Positions 1 to 10,362 of a DNA stretch of 64,000 nt are shown piece by piece. The notes under the pieces are model-generated. The model was not told where the DNA came from and searched no databases. It was given only the letters and a program-made list of their open reading frames with translations. Positions within the stretch are counted from its first letter, which is position 1. Each line of letters opens with the position of its first letter. The stretch lies in the NCBI GenBank assembly GCA_014529385.2, contig CM043955.1, positions 150,799,640 to 150,863,639 on the forward strand, given 5' to 3'. Source of the DNA: Adiantum capillus-veneris. Lineage: Eukaryota; Streptophyta; Polypodiopsida; Polypodiales; Pteridaceae. Made by a program: the position numbers and the translations under genes.

Positions 1-1388
1 AGTCCCATATGGCATTGTTAGAGCAGAGATGGTTACACTGCTCATGCTAGTAGATGCTCTTTCCAAACAGTATACTTAAGCCAAAGGAAGAGAGAGACTC
101 AAACAAAGCCTTGGAGGCATCCACACTGCTAACAGAGGCCAGAGAGAGTAGATCTTGATATGCGCAAATGACATAGTGGTTCAACACCATAGTTAGAGGG
201 AATGGAATTTTCAAGTCTTCGTTCCCTGTTTCCATTTCAACTTCCCATTCCGTATTTCGAATGTGAGTATCTATATCAAAGAATCACATTTCATGCCCAT
301 TGTCATTCCCCATTCTGGGTAAATATGTGCAACACACATAGCCTTGTTATAGAGGAGCTCCTTTCTTTGCCCTTCTAGTATGATCGTATCTCACCATTTA
401 TCCACCTCTCACACAATGAGGAGAACTAGGTCCTTAGAGCCGGGTCGCACTCAAGGGCAGTGGGGAGAGTAGTTGCTAGCGATGCTAGCACTTTGAGAAA
501 GGGAGGGTTTAAGCTATTTTTTTGGTTGATAACAAAGGAGCGTGACTCTCGCCGTCTCTAGCCAATGAAGGAGCTTCATTTTTTAGCATTTTTCAGTAGG
601 ATATTTGTAAGCTATGAGCTAGTTCACATGGAGGCTGGTCCGCAACTAGTTGCCAACCTTTTTGGTTCCCATGCGTCAATTCCTAAAAAAACTGCGAGCT
701 GGTTGCGAAGAAGTTGCAGTCCGGCTTCACGTGCGTGAGGAGGAGCGGAGTCGCAACCACAGATACGACAAAGAGAGAGAGAGGAATAAAGTACCTGCGC
801 TCGCAATTTCTAACCAATCAACTCTCATAACAAAATCTTGCACGCTAAATAAAGCTCGCTGCACTACACAAAGCTCCTTGCACGTGAACTCAGCAGTTGC
901 GAGTTGGGAGTTGCGAACAAGTTCGGAACTCGACCACGTGAACTGACTCTATGCTAAGCGTTTGTGGGTGCGACCAGGTGTCCAGACACGATCTGCGGCT
1001 ATTTATCTAAGAGACTTGGATCACACCCATAGAGCCTCTTCCACTGAGGTTGCTGCATGCACTCAATGAATCTCTTGGTAGGGGCCAGCATATATCGATA
1101 CATACACGCCGCACAGTGCCTCATGGGTGGCAATCGAAAGCTTAAATGGTCATCGTACAGCTTATTAGAGATTGAGATAGGCTTGCGCTATTCATGTCGT
1201 CAGTATCAGTGGATTTGTAGAGTTTGTAGGGATGCATTATGTATGCAGATGCCCAGCTTATGAGAGCATACAGAGCTCATACTCCGCTCTGTTCACAAAG
1301 CAGCCCACTCTCAGAGAGCTGATGGAGGCGAGGGGCCAGAAACAGCTTGTCGATCCAGATATATAGGTAGTACTCCTCCAGTCACACA
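1..1388. other. No recognisable gene
   Basis: I read all six frames and found only short open frames with no domain motif. The base composition is mixed and there is no strong simple repeat. It may be decayed transposon sequence, but nothing identifies a family. Confidence 0.5.
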
Positions 1389-1751
1389 CTACCTCTAGCG
1401 GAAGACGACAATCCTATCACCGACCTTTTTCAGAGAGCTGCTTCAACACTCTCTCCCATTATCACCCAGAGAGGAGTCATATTAGAGCAGACAAAGACCC
1501 GTCGAGCTCGTAGACAACCTAGAGCACCAAGACACCCAGCCAAGCTAATAAGCGAGGTTCGGGCTCGGCATCAGAGAGCTAGACAGGAGCAGCTAGAGGA
1601 AGAAAGCCTTTTCCGATACTACAACTATTCCTCCCCATGCACCCCAATAGGCTACTACATCCCTAAGACAAAGATGGAATCTCATGATTCCCTGAGCCCC
1701 CCCATATCTAGAGCTCCATCCCTTCATCATCACCCTTTCTTCCACCCATGA
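1389..1751 (+). other. Unidentified open frame without ATG start
   Basis: A frame of about 120 codons is open from near 1389 to a TGA at 1749-1751, but it has no start codon. Its product would be rich in Arg, Gln, Glu and Ala in the middle (residues about 35-75) and Ser/Pro/His rich at the end. That could be an ORF1 or gag fragment of a retroelement. It matches no family I recognise, and chance cannot be excluded at this length. Confidence 0.2.
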
Positions 1752-2734
1752 TTATGCCACCCTCACTTATTTTCCTGCAGCCAGAGGACATACCATTAAG
1801 TTTTGTTTTTGGGGCCCCGCGGCGGGGGGGGGGGGGGGGCACGCTCATTCACATTTTGAGTATAATAAAACATGCCAAAGGTAATACAAGCCACCTAAGG
1901 TTTTTTTCATCAATTAGTACGTTTACGTGCGAGCACTGAGAGAGAAAAAGTGTGTCTACCATGTAGTAATTAACAAAACTTCCATTGCTCATGAAGAAGC
2001 GTGCAACCTCAAATGCAATATTAGCAGCTGGTCTGAAAGGCTTGGGCTTCTTATATGTTTGAAACCTGCCAAAATCAAGATGTCAGTTATTAGTGGACTT
2101 GAGAAATGGCTAGTAGTTTTGCTAAATCTTGCAACTTCCTAATGTCACACAAAACTATGTGTCCAATCTCTAATTCTACTAATTAAAAAATGGAAAATCC
2201 CAAAGAATTTAAACATATATCCTTACAATTACTGTGAATTTCGATCCTTAATTAGATACAATGTATTTCCATTTCAACCTTAGAGTAGTTTTTTTGGTTC
2301 TTTGGTGAACCTTTACAGAAAAGTAGGGGCATATGGGATCCTTGAGAGGAAAGACTCGTTTGCTGCTATTGCTCTATCTTTGTCTAGCCTCTAGCAAACC
2401 TACATTGAGCCACTGCCTTTGTGTAGCTATGTCCATTTATCGAAAGTCTCATGGTGTCTTATGTTCCTCTTGGTACAAATGCAGAGAATACTTTTGCTTC
2501 AAAGTGCCTACATTCAAAATCCTCTCTACATCATGTCGGGTAAATGTCCCGATACGTGGACATGTCTCAGTCGAAGGAGGCTCGGTTTACATGAGGCCAA
2601 CAAAGAGTGCAGGGAAGGGCGTGCAGAGCCTTTGGCATTCATTCATTGGAGGTGAAGCCTAGATCCACTGTTGAAATGAGCGACAACCTTGTAAACAACG
2701 AGAGCGAGGCAATGGAAAGCTACGGAGTTGTGAC
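1752..2734. other. No recognisable gene; poly-G tract
   Basis: No supported gene is visible. A run of 16 G lies at 1824-1839. Short open frames near 2333-2662 have no recognisable domain. Confidence 0.5.
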
Positions 2735-2830
2735 TTGTCCTAGTGGTTAAGGTGAAGGCCTTTGAGCACACCCACTACGGTTCAACCCCGTAGAAGTGAG
2801 GTGTAGGTGAGCGGGCGCCGAGTGGGCGCA
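2735..2830 (+). mobile_element. tRNA-derived SINE-like fragment
   Basis: A box-A-like stretch (TAGTGGTTAAGG, 2741-2752) is followed at tRNA-like spacing by a box-B-like stretch (GGTTCAACCCC, 2779-2789). The second lies in a T-arm-like hairpin with a 6-bp stem (CTACGG/CCGTAG) and a 7-nt loop. Cloverleaf pairing elsewhere is poor, so a functional tRNA is unlikely. Plant SINEs derive their RNA polymerase III promoter from tRNA in this way. The 3' limit is not clear. Confidence 0.45.
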
Positions 2831-3300
2831 ATCCATAAAAATATAGTTCGCGCAAGCGAGGCGGCAAAAGAAAAAGAAGCTAGGAAGTTGCTATTGCGCT
2901 TGTTTGAACCCAGCCTAAGTACACACACTTGAGAGAATAGACATTGTCTTGAGCATATGCTCCTGAGTAACAGAACGGTCAGTTTAACATCCCAAACGCT
3001 CATTAGAGGAAAACCTTGCTTCACTTCTCACTCACTGCTTTCCTTTTTCAAGAGGGGTTTTTCCTCGCCTTTTAAGGCGTACTTTTGGCTATAGAATGAA
3101 AGATTATTGTTTGGGGGTCAATTTTTTCTTGCCAAGTCTCAAATGATGATGAGCTTTTGATGTGAGGTGTTCTCTCAAATCAAGGCAATGATGGGGATTG
3201 GAATGGAGCGAGCTTTGGAGTGAGCTTTTCTTATGATATTTCTCAACTGACCAAATCTATAAAAAAAGCTTGCTCTAGAAAGAATTTTTGAAGCGATCTT

Positions 3301-3304
<4 letters not shown>

Positions 3305-3346
<42 letters not shown>

Positions 3347-3408
3347 CCCCCCCCTTCTGTTTCTTGCTACTTATCTCTATCTCTATTTCTCTCTATCTCC
3401 CATTCCTT

Positions 3409-3467
<59 letters not shown>
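3305..3467. repeat. (CT)n microsatellite cluster
   Basis: There are two long CT runs, about 3305-3343 and 3412-3467, separated by C-rich and TCTATCTC-type sequence. The open frames across them encode only Ser/Leu repeats and are not genes. Confidence 0.95.
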
Positions 3468-3469
<2 letters not shown>

Positions 3470-3507
3470 ACCTCTCTTTCTCTATATCCCTCTCTCTCTC
3501 TCTCTCT

Positions 3508-3603
3508 GTGGCAAGAAAAGGGGTTGTATTTTGTGTACATAAAGAACCTTTAGGCTAGAGATTGTTGAGGACCTGCATCCGAGATGGTTAATCATGTGAA
3601 GGC

Positions 3604-3635
<32 letters not shown>

Positions 3636-3750
3636 GTGGCAAGAAAAGGGGTTGTATTCTGTGTACATAAAGACCCTTTAGGCTAGAGATTGTTGAGGAC
3701 CTGCATCCGAGATGGTTAATCACGTGAAGGCCTCTCTCTCTCTCTATTAA
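3508..3750. repeat. 128-bp tandem duplication ending in CT tracts
   Basis: The segment starting GTGGCAAGAAAAGG at 3508 recurs at 3636 with only a few differences, giving a period of 128 bp. Each unit ends in a CT run, which suggests that slippage or unequal exchange between the CT runs made the duplication. Confidence 0.9.
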
Positions 3751-5335
3751 CGTCTTCAAAAGGCCAAAATGACCTATGAGACCAATCTGTTACATACTGG
3801 TGAATTTGATACCATGTCTGAGTACAAAAAAAGAGATACTAAATTGAATCTAGAAGTGTTACTAGCTGGAACTGTGTGGGTATGTGTGAGCACTGATACA
3901 ATGGGTGCCCAATACAAGAGAGAGATACAATGGGTGATGTATCCATCCTCATCTATACTCTGGATGTCGAGATAGTATGGCTTGAATCCTTTGTTGTAGT
4001 CTCCGTCGATGCTATGAAGCTCCTCTCCTCAATCTTGGGTGTCTCGATCTCCCTAGATCCAATGCTCGGTCAATGAGAGTACCGCAGGTGTGAGTATGAG
4101 TTGAGCTTTGCAATGGTGGCTGCTCCTCTATCTGTCTAATGTTTGGTGTGAAGAAATAAGCAATCTGTCTCTGGGATTGTCTCTCTCCAGATCTCCTTAG
4201 TAAACTATCTCTTTGTCTGTATAACTCAAGTAGATACATTCCAAGACATCTCTCTTCCTGATAGCTCATGACTCTTGAGAGGGTCGGAAGCCTTCTCGAA
4301 ATAGATAGTGGAAGCGACCCCCTATCTAGTAATACATTGTGCACTACATATATAATGCATCTCCATCTCTGGCTCTGTATGGCATATGCGGCATATCATG
4401 TTAGCTGCTGGTATCCCTCTAAATCTACCATTCTCAATCTCAAGCTGGTGTGAAGATGTCTGTATCTAACTAATGGCACACCATAACCCATGAGATAGAT
4501 GTGTATCTATATAGCTGGGTCGAATCACAAACCCATCCCCTATGAGTTGGAGAAGATGCTCTCTATAGAAAGCCACCTTCGTGCCCAACTCCTGTGTCGG
4601 CTCTATCCACGTCCTCCTGGTGTCCAACTGGGTCAGGTCTTGGCATCTCCACCTATGTAAGGGACACTGATGGTGCATCAAGGAAGTATTGGAAGGGAGG
4701 CAAGCTATCCATGCTGAAGCCATGTATGTGAAACCATGATGGCATCTGTGCATACCAACATGATGTGTCCCCCTATAAAGCTAATTGTCTGGAGGACTCA
4801 AGGGCCAATGTGGCATATCTATCTCTGGTAGTATCCCATAAGCTATGTATAAAGGAGATTAATCTCATAAGCGCCTCTATCTCCATAGGGGGGCTGCTAA
4901 CTCCGCTCTAATGATCTCGTGTGGCACAGAGGCCTTGGCTCTAATCAGTCGAGAGATCATAGATATAAAAGGCCTCTCAAGTGTATGCATCAATGTACTC
5001 CACAATCTCCTAACCATAAGTGAATGTAGGTGTTGATCTCTTGATCCACTATGATGTGGTGTTAAACACCATAACCTTGATTTTACCAAGGTTTACAAAA
5101 AATCCACTATCATCTGCAAAGCTATGTAATGCATCCAACTGTCGTTGCTAGCGAGTCAGATATCAACACAATATCATCAGCATATAGCAACAATGGAATC
5201 CATTTCCTTGCCGCTGGGCACCTCTATCACCCTCTTTGTCAATATAATCAGACACCTCATCTACATACATACCAAATAGAGTAGGGGACAATGGAAAACC
5301 TTGTTTCACTCCAATAGTGGAGTGCACTGAATCAG
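3746..5335 (-). pseudogene. LINE family B, decayed RT to 3' end
   Basis: Read on the minus strand, this holds the late part of a non-LTR retrotransposon ORF2. It includes the RT motif GVKQGFPLSPTLFG (near 5320-5280), the active-site block LLYADDIVL (near 5190-5165), a connector related to family A, and a C-terminal zinc-finger-like segment with a CRIC motif and a following H and C (near 4400-4340). The tail from 4344 to 4012 is homologous to the plus-strand copy at about 18126-18371. Many frameshifts and stops break it. The 5' half, including the endonuclease, is absent. The 3' end carries the hairpin GGTCATTTTGGCC (plus-strand 3762-3774) and abuts a CT microsatellite. Confidence 0.8.
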
Positions 5336-5881
5336 ACATCTCCTCTGGAGTGTGTACATGTCCCAAAGAAAAAGGAACAGAGGTGGCAGCAAGGCAGCCA
5401 ACTTGGGACGGAGCCACACAACATGCAACACAATAAAGTCGTGCAAGTTTGTAGGAGGGGATGCATGGAGCCGTGCAGAGCCAACATGACTCAAGCGAAG
5501 AGCACACGGTAGTGTGCAGAGGCATCACATGTGTGAGCAAATGCAGGAGTTGACGAGGACAATAGTTACATGAAAGTTGGGTGGTTAGGACGTTGTGCAC
5601 TGTCGTGAGTCTGTCAAAGATCAAATTGCATTGGACCTCCCATAACAATTTTGCTTGCAATATTGATACTATGGCAGAGAAAGAACCTGGAAAGATTCAA
5701 AATATTAAAAATTGAGAAGAGCCAGTATGTTATGCTAGATCTTTAGATTTGTGACTTGATCCTTTAAGGTTATGTTTTTTACCTTATCCATTAGATTTCT
5801 AGGTTCGCATGTAAGATCAATATTTCAAATAATTGGATACTTTGATATATCAAATCATGTAATAGTCTCTGGTCTCGAGAA

Positions 5882-5888
<7 letters not shown>
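5336..5888. other. No recognisable gene
   Basis: A minus-strand open frame runs through to 5660 as an extension of the LINE B RT frame, but upstream of the RT motif it resembles no LINE sequence. It is probably an insertion or rearranged flank. Nothing else is recognisable. Confidence 0.45.

Positions 5889-5972
<84 letters not shown>
5889..5972. repeat. (GA)42 microsatellite at LINE A copy 1 3' end
   Basis: This is an uninterrupted GA run followed by GATAGATAGA and then the LINE A 3' end. On the LINE sense strand it reads as a (TC)n tail directly after the AATAAAA terminus. Confidence 0.95.
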
Positions 5973-5976
<4 letters not shown>

Positions 5977-5999
5977 TAGATTTTATTATCGTCCTCGGA

Positions 6000-6013
6000 G
6001 GTCAAATATGACC
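6000..6013 (-). promoter_or_regulatory. LINE A 3'-terminal hairpin
   Basis: The sense RNA reads GGUCAUAUUUGACC: a 5-bp perfect stem and a short loop, about 20 nt from the element end. The same hairpin occurs in copy 2 (10666-10679), and a related one with a G-U pair occurs in LINE B. In stringent-type LINEs such a 3' structure is what the RT recognises to start copying; that role is inferred here. Confidence 0.5.
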
Positions 6014-7311
6014 TATGGGACCAAAGTTACATGTGATGTAGTATGTGTATGGCTGATGAGTGACTCTCGATGCTCCAAAATTGTAGTGATGAGAGTCGCA
6101 ATGGAGAGCCCACACTTTGGCTGGGAGAGGAAAGTGTGTAGGTCTAAGTTATGGCTGAAAATGTGAGAGAAGCAAGTTCGGATGTGATCAAAAGCTGAGC
6201 ACTCTAGTAGTGTGTGGTACTTAGACTCTCGAACTTGCAGTGAGCATAATGTGCACAATCGATTTGACTCTTCTCCATTGCCCCAACGCCCTATCTCGCA
6301 TCGAAGGAAATGAGAGCTAAGCCGAATTGCTGCGATAGTGCGTATCGCGGACAAGGGAATAGGCTCAAGCATGTAAGTGTGAGTATGGTTTCCTCTCTCA
6401 GCGAAGAACATGGTTTTGTAGTTGGGGGCAATATAGGTGGTGTAATGTATGAAGCGTGACCCACCGGATTTCTCCCAAGCCGTAATACATTGGCGTTGTA
6501 GAAAAGCTTCATTCACTTGAGAGTCAATTGAAGCATCATGTAGCAAGTGTAATGCATCCCATCTCCCAAACCACTTCTTTATGTCTTGCATCCATCCTGT
6601 GCTCAAGATCTTGCTTTTATGCGTCTTTTGAACTTTTTTGCTTGCTTCCCATGCAATTGTAGGAAGTCGATGTGAGGGGTTTTGACGCATCTTTATCATA
6701 TACTCCACAACCCTTTCCATGCCCATAACCTCAATTGGAAGAGATCCCGACTCAAGAAGTAGGAGCATATATGGTGTTTGTGTCTTAACTTGGAGAAAGT
6801 TTGTAAGAAAACGCTTTTGGACATTCTCAAACTCTTTCCAAGTAGACTTTGAGATGCTCCCGCCCCACACTTCAACTCCATAAAGAAGAACCGGTGTCAC
6901 CAATGCATCAAAAAGATACTTCTTGAGAACCCAACACTTGATGTTTCCCGCATTACACATGTTCTCAAATGCATAATATGCTCTCTTTCCCGCTTCCAAA
7001 CGACGCATAGCACATTCATGCCACTTGTGATTGGATGGAACCTCAAGGCCAAGGTACTTAAAGCTCTCAACAACTTCAAGTGTCTCGTTGTTGTACACAA
7101 TGCATGGCTTTTCCTTATGGTTGGTTTTCACAAGCATAACCTTTGTTTTGGATTCATTCACAATCAGCCCACTATGCAAGCAAAAGTTGTCAAGGACAAC
7201 CATAAGCTTTTGTGCATCTTGTAAAGTGTGTGCTAGAAGTACTATATCATCTGCATACAACAAAAGCATGATTATCGCATTGCAAGTAGTGACCTCTTCA
7301 ATGCCTTCTTC
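6013..7311 (-). pseudogene. LINE A copy 1 ORF2 part 2: RT active site and C-terminus
   Basis: This continues part 1 in the same frame after the TAA. It holds the RT catalytic motif LLLYADDIVLL (first ATG at 7269), then HSGLIVNESKTKVM, a thumb/connector region with LLLESGSLPIEVMGM, and a C-terminal Cys/His finger (CTLC...H...C) near residues 345-365 of this segment. The region is otherwise free of stops for 418 codons. Without the YADD block the upstream product could not act as a polymerase, so the element is either dead or depends on reading through the stop. The same TAA is present in copy 2. Confidence 0.8.
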
Positions 7312-9405
7312 TTACATAAAGTCAAGTACCATTTGTTCCAATTGATCGATGCATAGACCAAAGAGAGTTGGTGACAACGGACATCCTTGTTTAACCCCAA
7401 TAGTGCTTACAAAAATTTCTGAAATTTCTCTTCCCATGCGCAATTGACAAATCACCTTCTCATAGATTCGAGAAACCGCAAGCATAAACTCACTTGGCAC
7501 TTGGAGTTCTTCCATCCTTCTCCACAAATTGTTACGTGGAATCATATCAAAGGCTTTCTTAAAGTCCACAAAACAATAATACAATCGCTTGCCTTTCAAC
7601 CGACTTTCCTCCATGAGAACACGAAGAGTGACAAGATGATCAATGGTGCTATGGCATCGACGAAAACCCGCTTGTCCCTTTGCACGCTTGTCATTCTCTT
7701 CAGCCCAATCACTCAATTTCATCTCCATTATGCACCCAAACAACTTTGCCATAAGAGACCCAATCATTATAGTCCGGTAGTTGCTTACATTCTTTACATC
7801 CCCTCCTTTATGCAAAGGCTTAACCCAATTAGTACTCCAATCATAAGGCATACCATGTTGAAGTGCAAGGTTGAACATATCACACATCCACTCATGGGTA
7901 AAATCTCCCGTCCATTTGATCATCTCCGGCTTGATACCTTGAAGATCTCCCGCTTTGCGAGTGGCCAACTTTTCAAGCCCACCGCATACATCCTCAATAG
8001 TAAAAAAAGACGGCATACATAGGAGTGAACCATAAAATGGCATTTTTTCAGTATTTTCTTGCTCATATAATTGCCTACAATGTGTGTACATATCCACTAG
8101 ACTCAAGTTACCAAAATTCTCAACCCGCTTGCCTCTCAAGTTTCTCCAAAATCTTCCACATGCATGTGCCTTTTCTTGGACTTGAAATTCTTGTTGCTTT
8201 ACTTCCCATCTTCTTCTCTTCTTTTGAATCAATGCCTTGTCTGTATGCAAATGACTTTGATAGTTGTCTTTGTCCATAGTTGCATCAAGCTTTATCAAGG
8301 ACTTTCGAGCATCTTGACATTCTTTATCAAACCACCTTTTGCGTGATCTATCTTTGTTGATACCATGGAGATGCTTTATGGCAAAGCATTCTTCCGCACA
8401 AGAACAAATAGCTTTCTTGAAAGCTTCCCATTTAGTTTCCAATGGTGCATCACATTGAAGCTTTGTCATCCATAATTTTTGCTCAACCATTTCAATGTAC
8501 ATTGGTGCCCGTTTGAAATCCATACATAGTGATAACTTCTCTTTCCGTTGGCTGAGATTATCATGCTTAGTTGCTTCTCCACATGAAACGTCAATATATA
8601 AGGTGCGATGGTCGGATTCCGGGGTCCATTGACCAAACATAAAACTCTTTATGCGATACATGATGGCTTCAGAGAGTAGCATATAGTCAATCACACTATC
8701 CCCATTATGTCTCCTACATGTAAATCCATTGGTTCCACTCCACAAAGATACACCATTGGCAATGAGCATACCCGTGCTATTACACATGTGTAAAAGTAAC
8801 TTTCCATAGTGATCCGGGTCTTTCTCATCCATTGAAGTACGATCATACAAGTGAACTTCCTCCAACTCCCTTGAAATGTATGGCATATCAAATTGTTGAG
8901 TATCATGTTGCAATGTTTTTGTGCGAGCATTCATATCCCCAAATACAATAACATCACCTTCACCTTTGAAATAAGCAATGTCTTCTTCCAAATCAGAAAA
9001 TGGTTGATCTCTATCCATGCAAGCATAAAACGGAGAATCATGATGAGGAATGTAGCAACCGGCTACAAAAATGGGGGCTCTTTTTGGTGTCATAATTTTC
9101 AGCCATACATAACGTTTGTACTTGTCATCTTTCACAATTGATACAAAATCTTCCAATCCTTTCTTAACCATACATGCTAACCCTCCTTGTCCTCTTCGTT
9201 GCTTGAGATTCTTTGACCACATCAATGAATGTACATTGTAATCCTCCAAGCCGTTAATTCTTTGTGTATCATGCTCCCAAGTTTCAACAAGAAGTACAAC
9301 ATCAGCTTTGCTTGTTAGTTCATCAATGCCAACCCCCGTATTCCATGAGTATCCATTACAATTCCAAAAGCATATTTTCAATTGTAACTCGGTCTCATAG
9401 GTCAC
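7312..9405 (-). CDS. LINE A copy 1 ORF2 part 1: endonuclease and RT
   Basis: The 697 residues cover an APE-like endonuclease (residues about 8-275): WNCNG near 14, ETWE at 41, GDMNA at 156-160 and SDH at 264-266, matching the metal and catalytic positions of the family. A linker is followed by the RT fingers/palm (NYRTI, QAGFRRCHSTIDHL, FVDFKKAFDMI, GVKQGCPLSPTLFG). The frame stops at TAA (7314-7312) before the RT active-site motif, and the rest lies in the same frame downstream. The first codon is GTG; the only nearby ATG is out of frame, and the next in-frame ATG falls inside the endonuclease after WNCNG and ETWE. ORF2 is in frame with ORF1 across TAG. This protein would nick the target and prime reverse transcription in the nucleus. 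Confidence 0.85.
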   Translation of the reverse strand: MTYETELQLKICFWNCNGYSWNTGVGIDELTSKADVVLLVETWEHDTQRINGLEDYNVHSLMWSKNLKQRRGQGGLACMVKKGLEDFVSIVKDDKYKRYVWLKIMTPKRAPIFVAGCYIPHHDSPFYACMDRDQPFSDLEEDIAYFKGEGDVIVFGDMNARTKTLQHDTQQFDMPYISRELEEVHLYDRTSMDEKDPDHYGKLLLHMCNSTGMLIANGVSLWSGTNGFTCRRHNGDSVIDYMLLSEAIMYRIKSFMFGQWTPESDHRTLYIDVSCGEATKHDNLSQRKEKLSLCMDFKRAPMYIEMVEQKLWMTKLQCDAPLETKWEAFKKAICSCAEECFAIKHLHGINKDRSRKRWFDKECQDARKSLIKLDATMDKDNYQSHLHTDKALIQKKRRRWEVKQQEFQVQEKAHACGRFWRNLRGKRVENFGNLSLVDMYTHCRQLYEQENTEKMPFYGSLLCMPSFFTIEDVCGGLEKLATRKAGDLQGIKPEMIKWTGDFTHEWMCDMFNLALQHGMPYDWSTNWVKPLHKGGDVKNVSNYRTIMIGSLMAKLFGCIMEMKLSDWAEENDKRAKGQAGFRRCHSTIDHLVTLRVLMEESRLKGKRLYYCFVDFKKAFDMIPRNNLWRRMEELQVPSEFMLAVSRIYEKVICQLRMGREISEIFVSTIGVKQGCPLSPTLFGLCIDQLEQMVLDFM

Positions 9406-9411
9406 GCATCC

Positions 9412-10236
9412 CTATTTGCTTGAGAGACTTGCCTCCTCCTTGGGCACATTTTCTTCATGAGAAATCTCCTTGTTTTTATTATTCTTTTCCTCATATGCCT
9501 TGCGACGCATATTTTGTTGCTTAATAGTGCGATCTTCACATACAAAACATTTTTTATCCCTCAAATAGATCCAACTATTATCAAGGATAATCTTTCGCTT
9601 GGTCTCATCCGGCATGGTGCATACAATTGGCCGTTCTCCCGAGCGAGGAGATCCTTGCTTCCCCACTCTATGTGCTCCATAGACCATAACTCCGGACATG
9701 CCAAAGTGGGTTTTGAAGAAATCTTCAATAACAATGGCAAGAGAAGGAGGTGTCTCTAACTTCTCTTCGAGAATTCCACGAATAACAATGTTCTTGGAAC
9801 GTCGCTCCCGTTCCTTCAACTCCTCCACATCCACATTCTCAACATTCTTTGTTTGAACCATAGCTTGCATGAGTGAGGAATTAGAAACCACATTGCTACC
9901 ACATACATCAGCCCAAGACTTGTTTGTGCATACATTTTTCATGTCGCATACATCCCGGCTCATAGTGTCAAATTTCTCCTCTTTCAATACATGGTCATGC
10001 TCTACTTTGCTCATCCGCTCCTTCAAAGCATTCAAGTCCACAAGAGAGCGTTTACATTCCTTGACTTCCTCTTCAAGTTGCATCAAACGTGTTGTTTGCA
10101 TCTCAAGTGTCCTCTTGAGATTCTCATTCTCAACCACAAGTACCCTTAGTGTGCCATTCTCCATTGCAAGTGCTCGTAAGTCTTCGCCTTGTTTGTTTAC
10201 GGTCTCTTGCAATGATACCAAGTACGCCATGATCAT
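9412..10236 (-). CDS. LINE A copy 1 ORF1 protein (RNA-binding)
   Basis: The ORF encodes 274 residues. The N-terminal third is a heptad-rich, charged coiled coil (about residues 1-95). The middle has KNIVIRGI followed later by GAHRVGK and RPIVC blocks, resembling the RRM-like and C-terminal domains of LINE ORF1 proteins, which bind element RNA and may act as chaperones. A lysine/glutamate-rich tail ends at TAG. No CCHC knuckle is present. An upstream in-frame ATG at 10362 would add about 42 residues but meets TAA at 10293-10291, so the double-Met start at 10236 is the usable one. Translation can continue in frame into ORF2 if the TAG is read through. Copy 2 carries a frameshifted relative. Confidence 0.8.
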   Translation of the reverse strand: MIMAYLVSLQETVNKQGEDLRALAMENGTLRVLVVENENLKRTLEMQTTRLMQLEEEVKECKRSLVDLNALKERMSKVEHDHVLKEEKFDTMSRDVCDMKNVCTNKSWADVCGSNVVSNSSLMQAMVQTKNVENVDVEELKERERRSKNIVIRGILEEKLETPPSLAIVIEDFFKTHFGMSGVMVYGAHRVGKQGSPRSGERPIVCTMPDETKRKIILDNSWIYLRDKKCFVCEDRTIKQQNMRRKAYEEKNNKNKEISHEENVPKEEASLSSK

Positions 10237-10362
10237 GGTTTTCGATGTCGTTGGTTGGGTGGTTGTGTTGCTATCTTCACACTTAGGAGATTATGGATCA
10301 TTTTCCACAATGGTTGTGGACCTTGTTGAAGAAGAAGAACCCTTGCGAGTGCCGGAAGACAT

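Noticed and set aside
2728-2800. Functional tRNA gene
   Set aside because: A and B boxes are present, but acceptor and anticodon stems do not pair well, so only a tRNA-derived repeat is supported.
3288-3558. Open frames encoding Leu/Ser repeats
   Set aside because: They are translations of CT microsatellites, not proteins. The same applies to frames over the GA tracts at 5889, 10595, 53478, 61675, 63021 and 63270.
7444-8279. Plus-strand open frames opposite LINE A ORF2 (192 and 84 residues)
   Set aside because: They are mirror frames of a well-supported minus-strand coding region with clear endonuclease/RT motifs and show no domain of their own.
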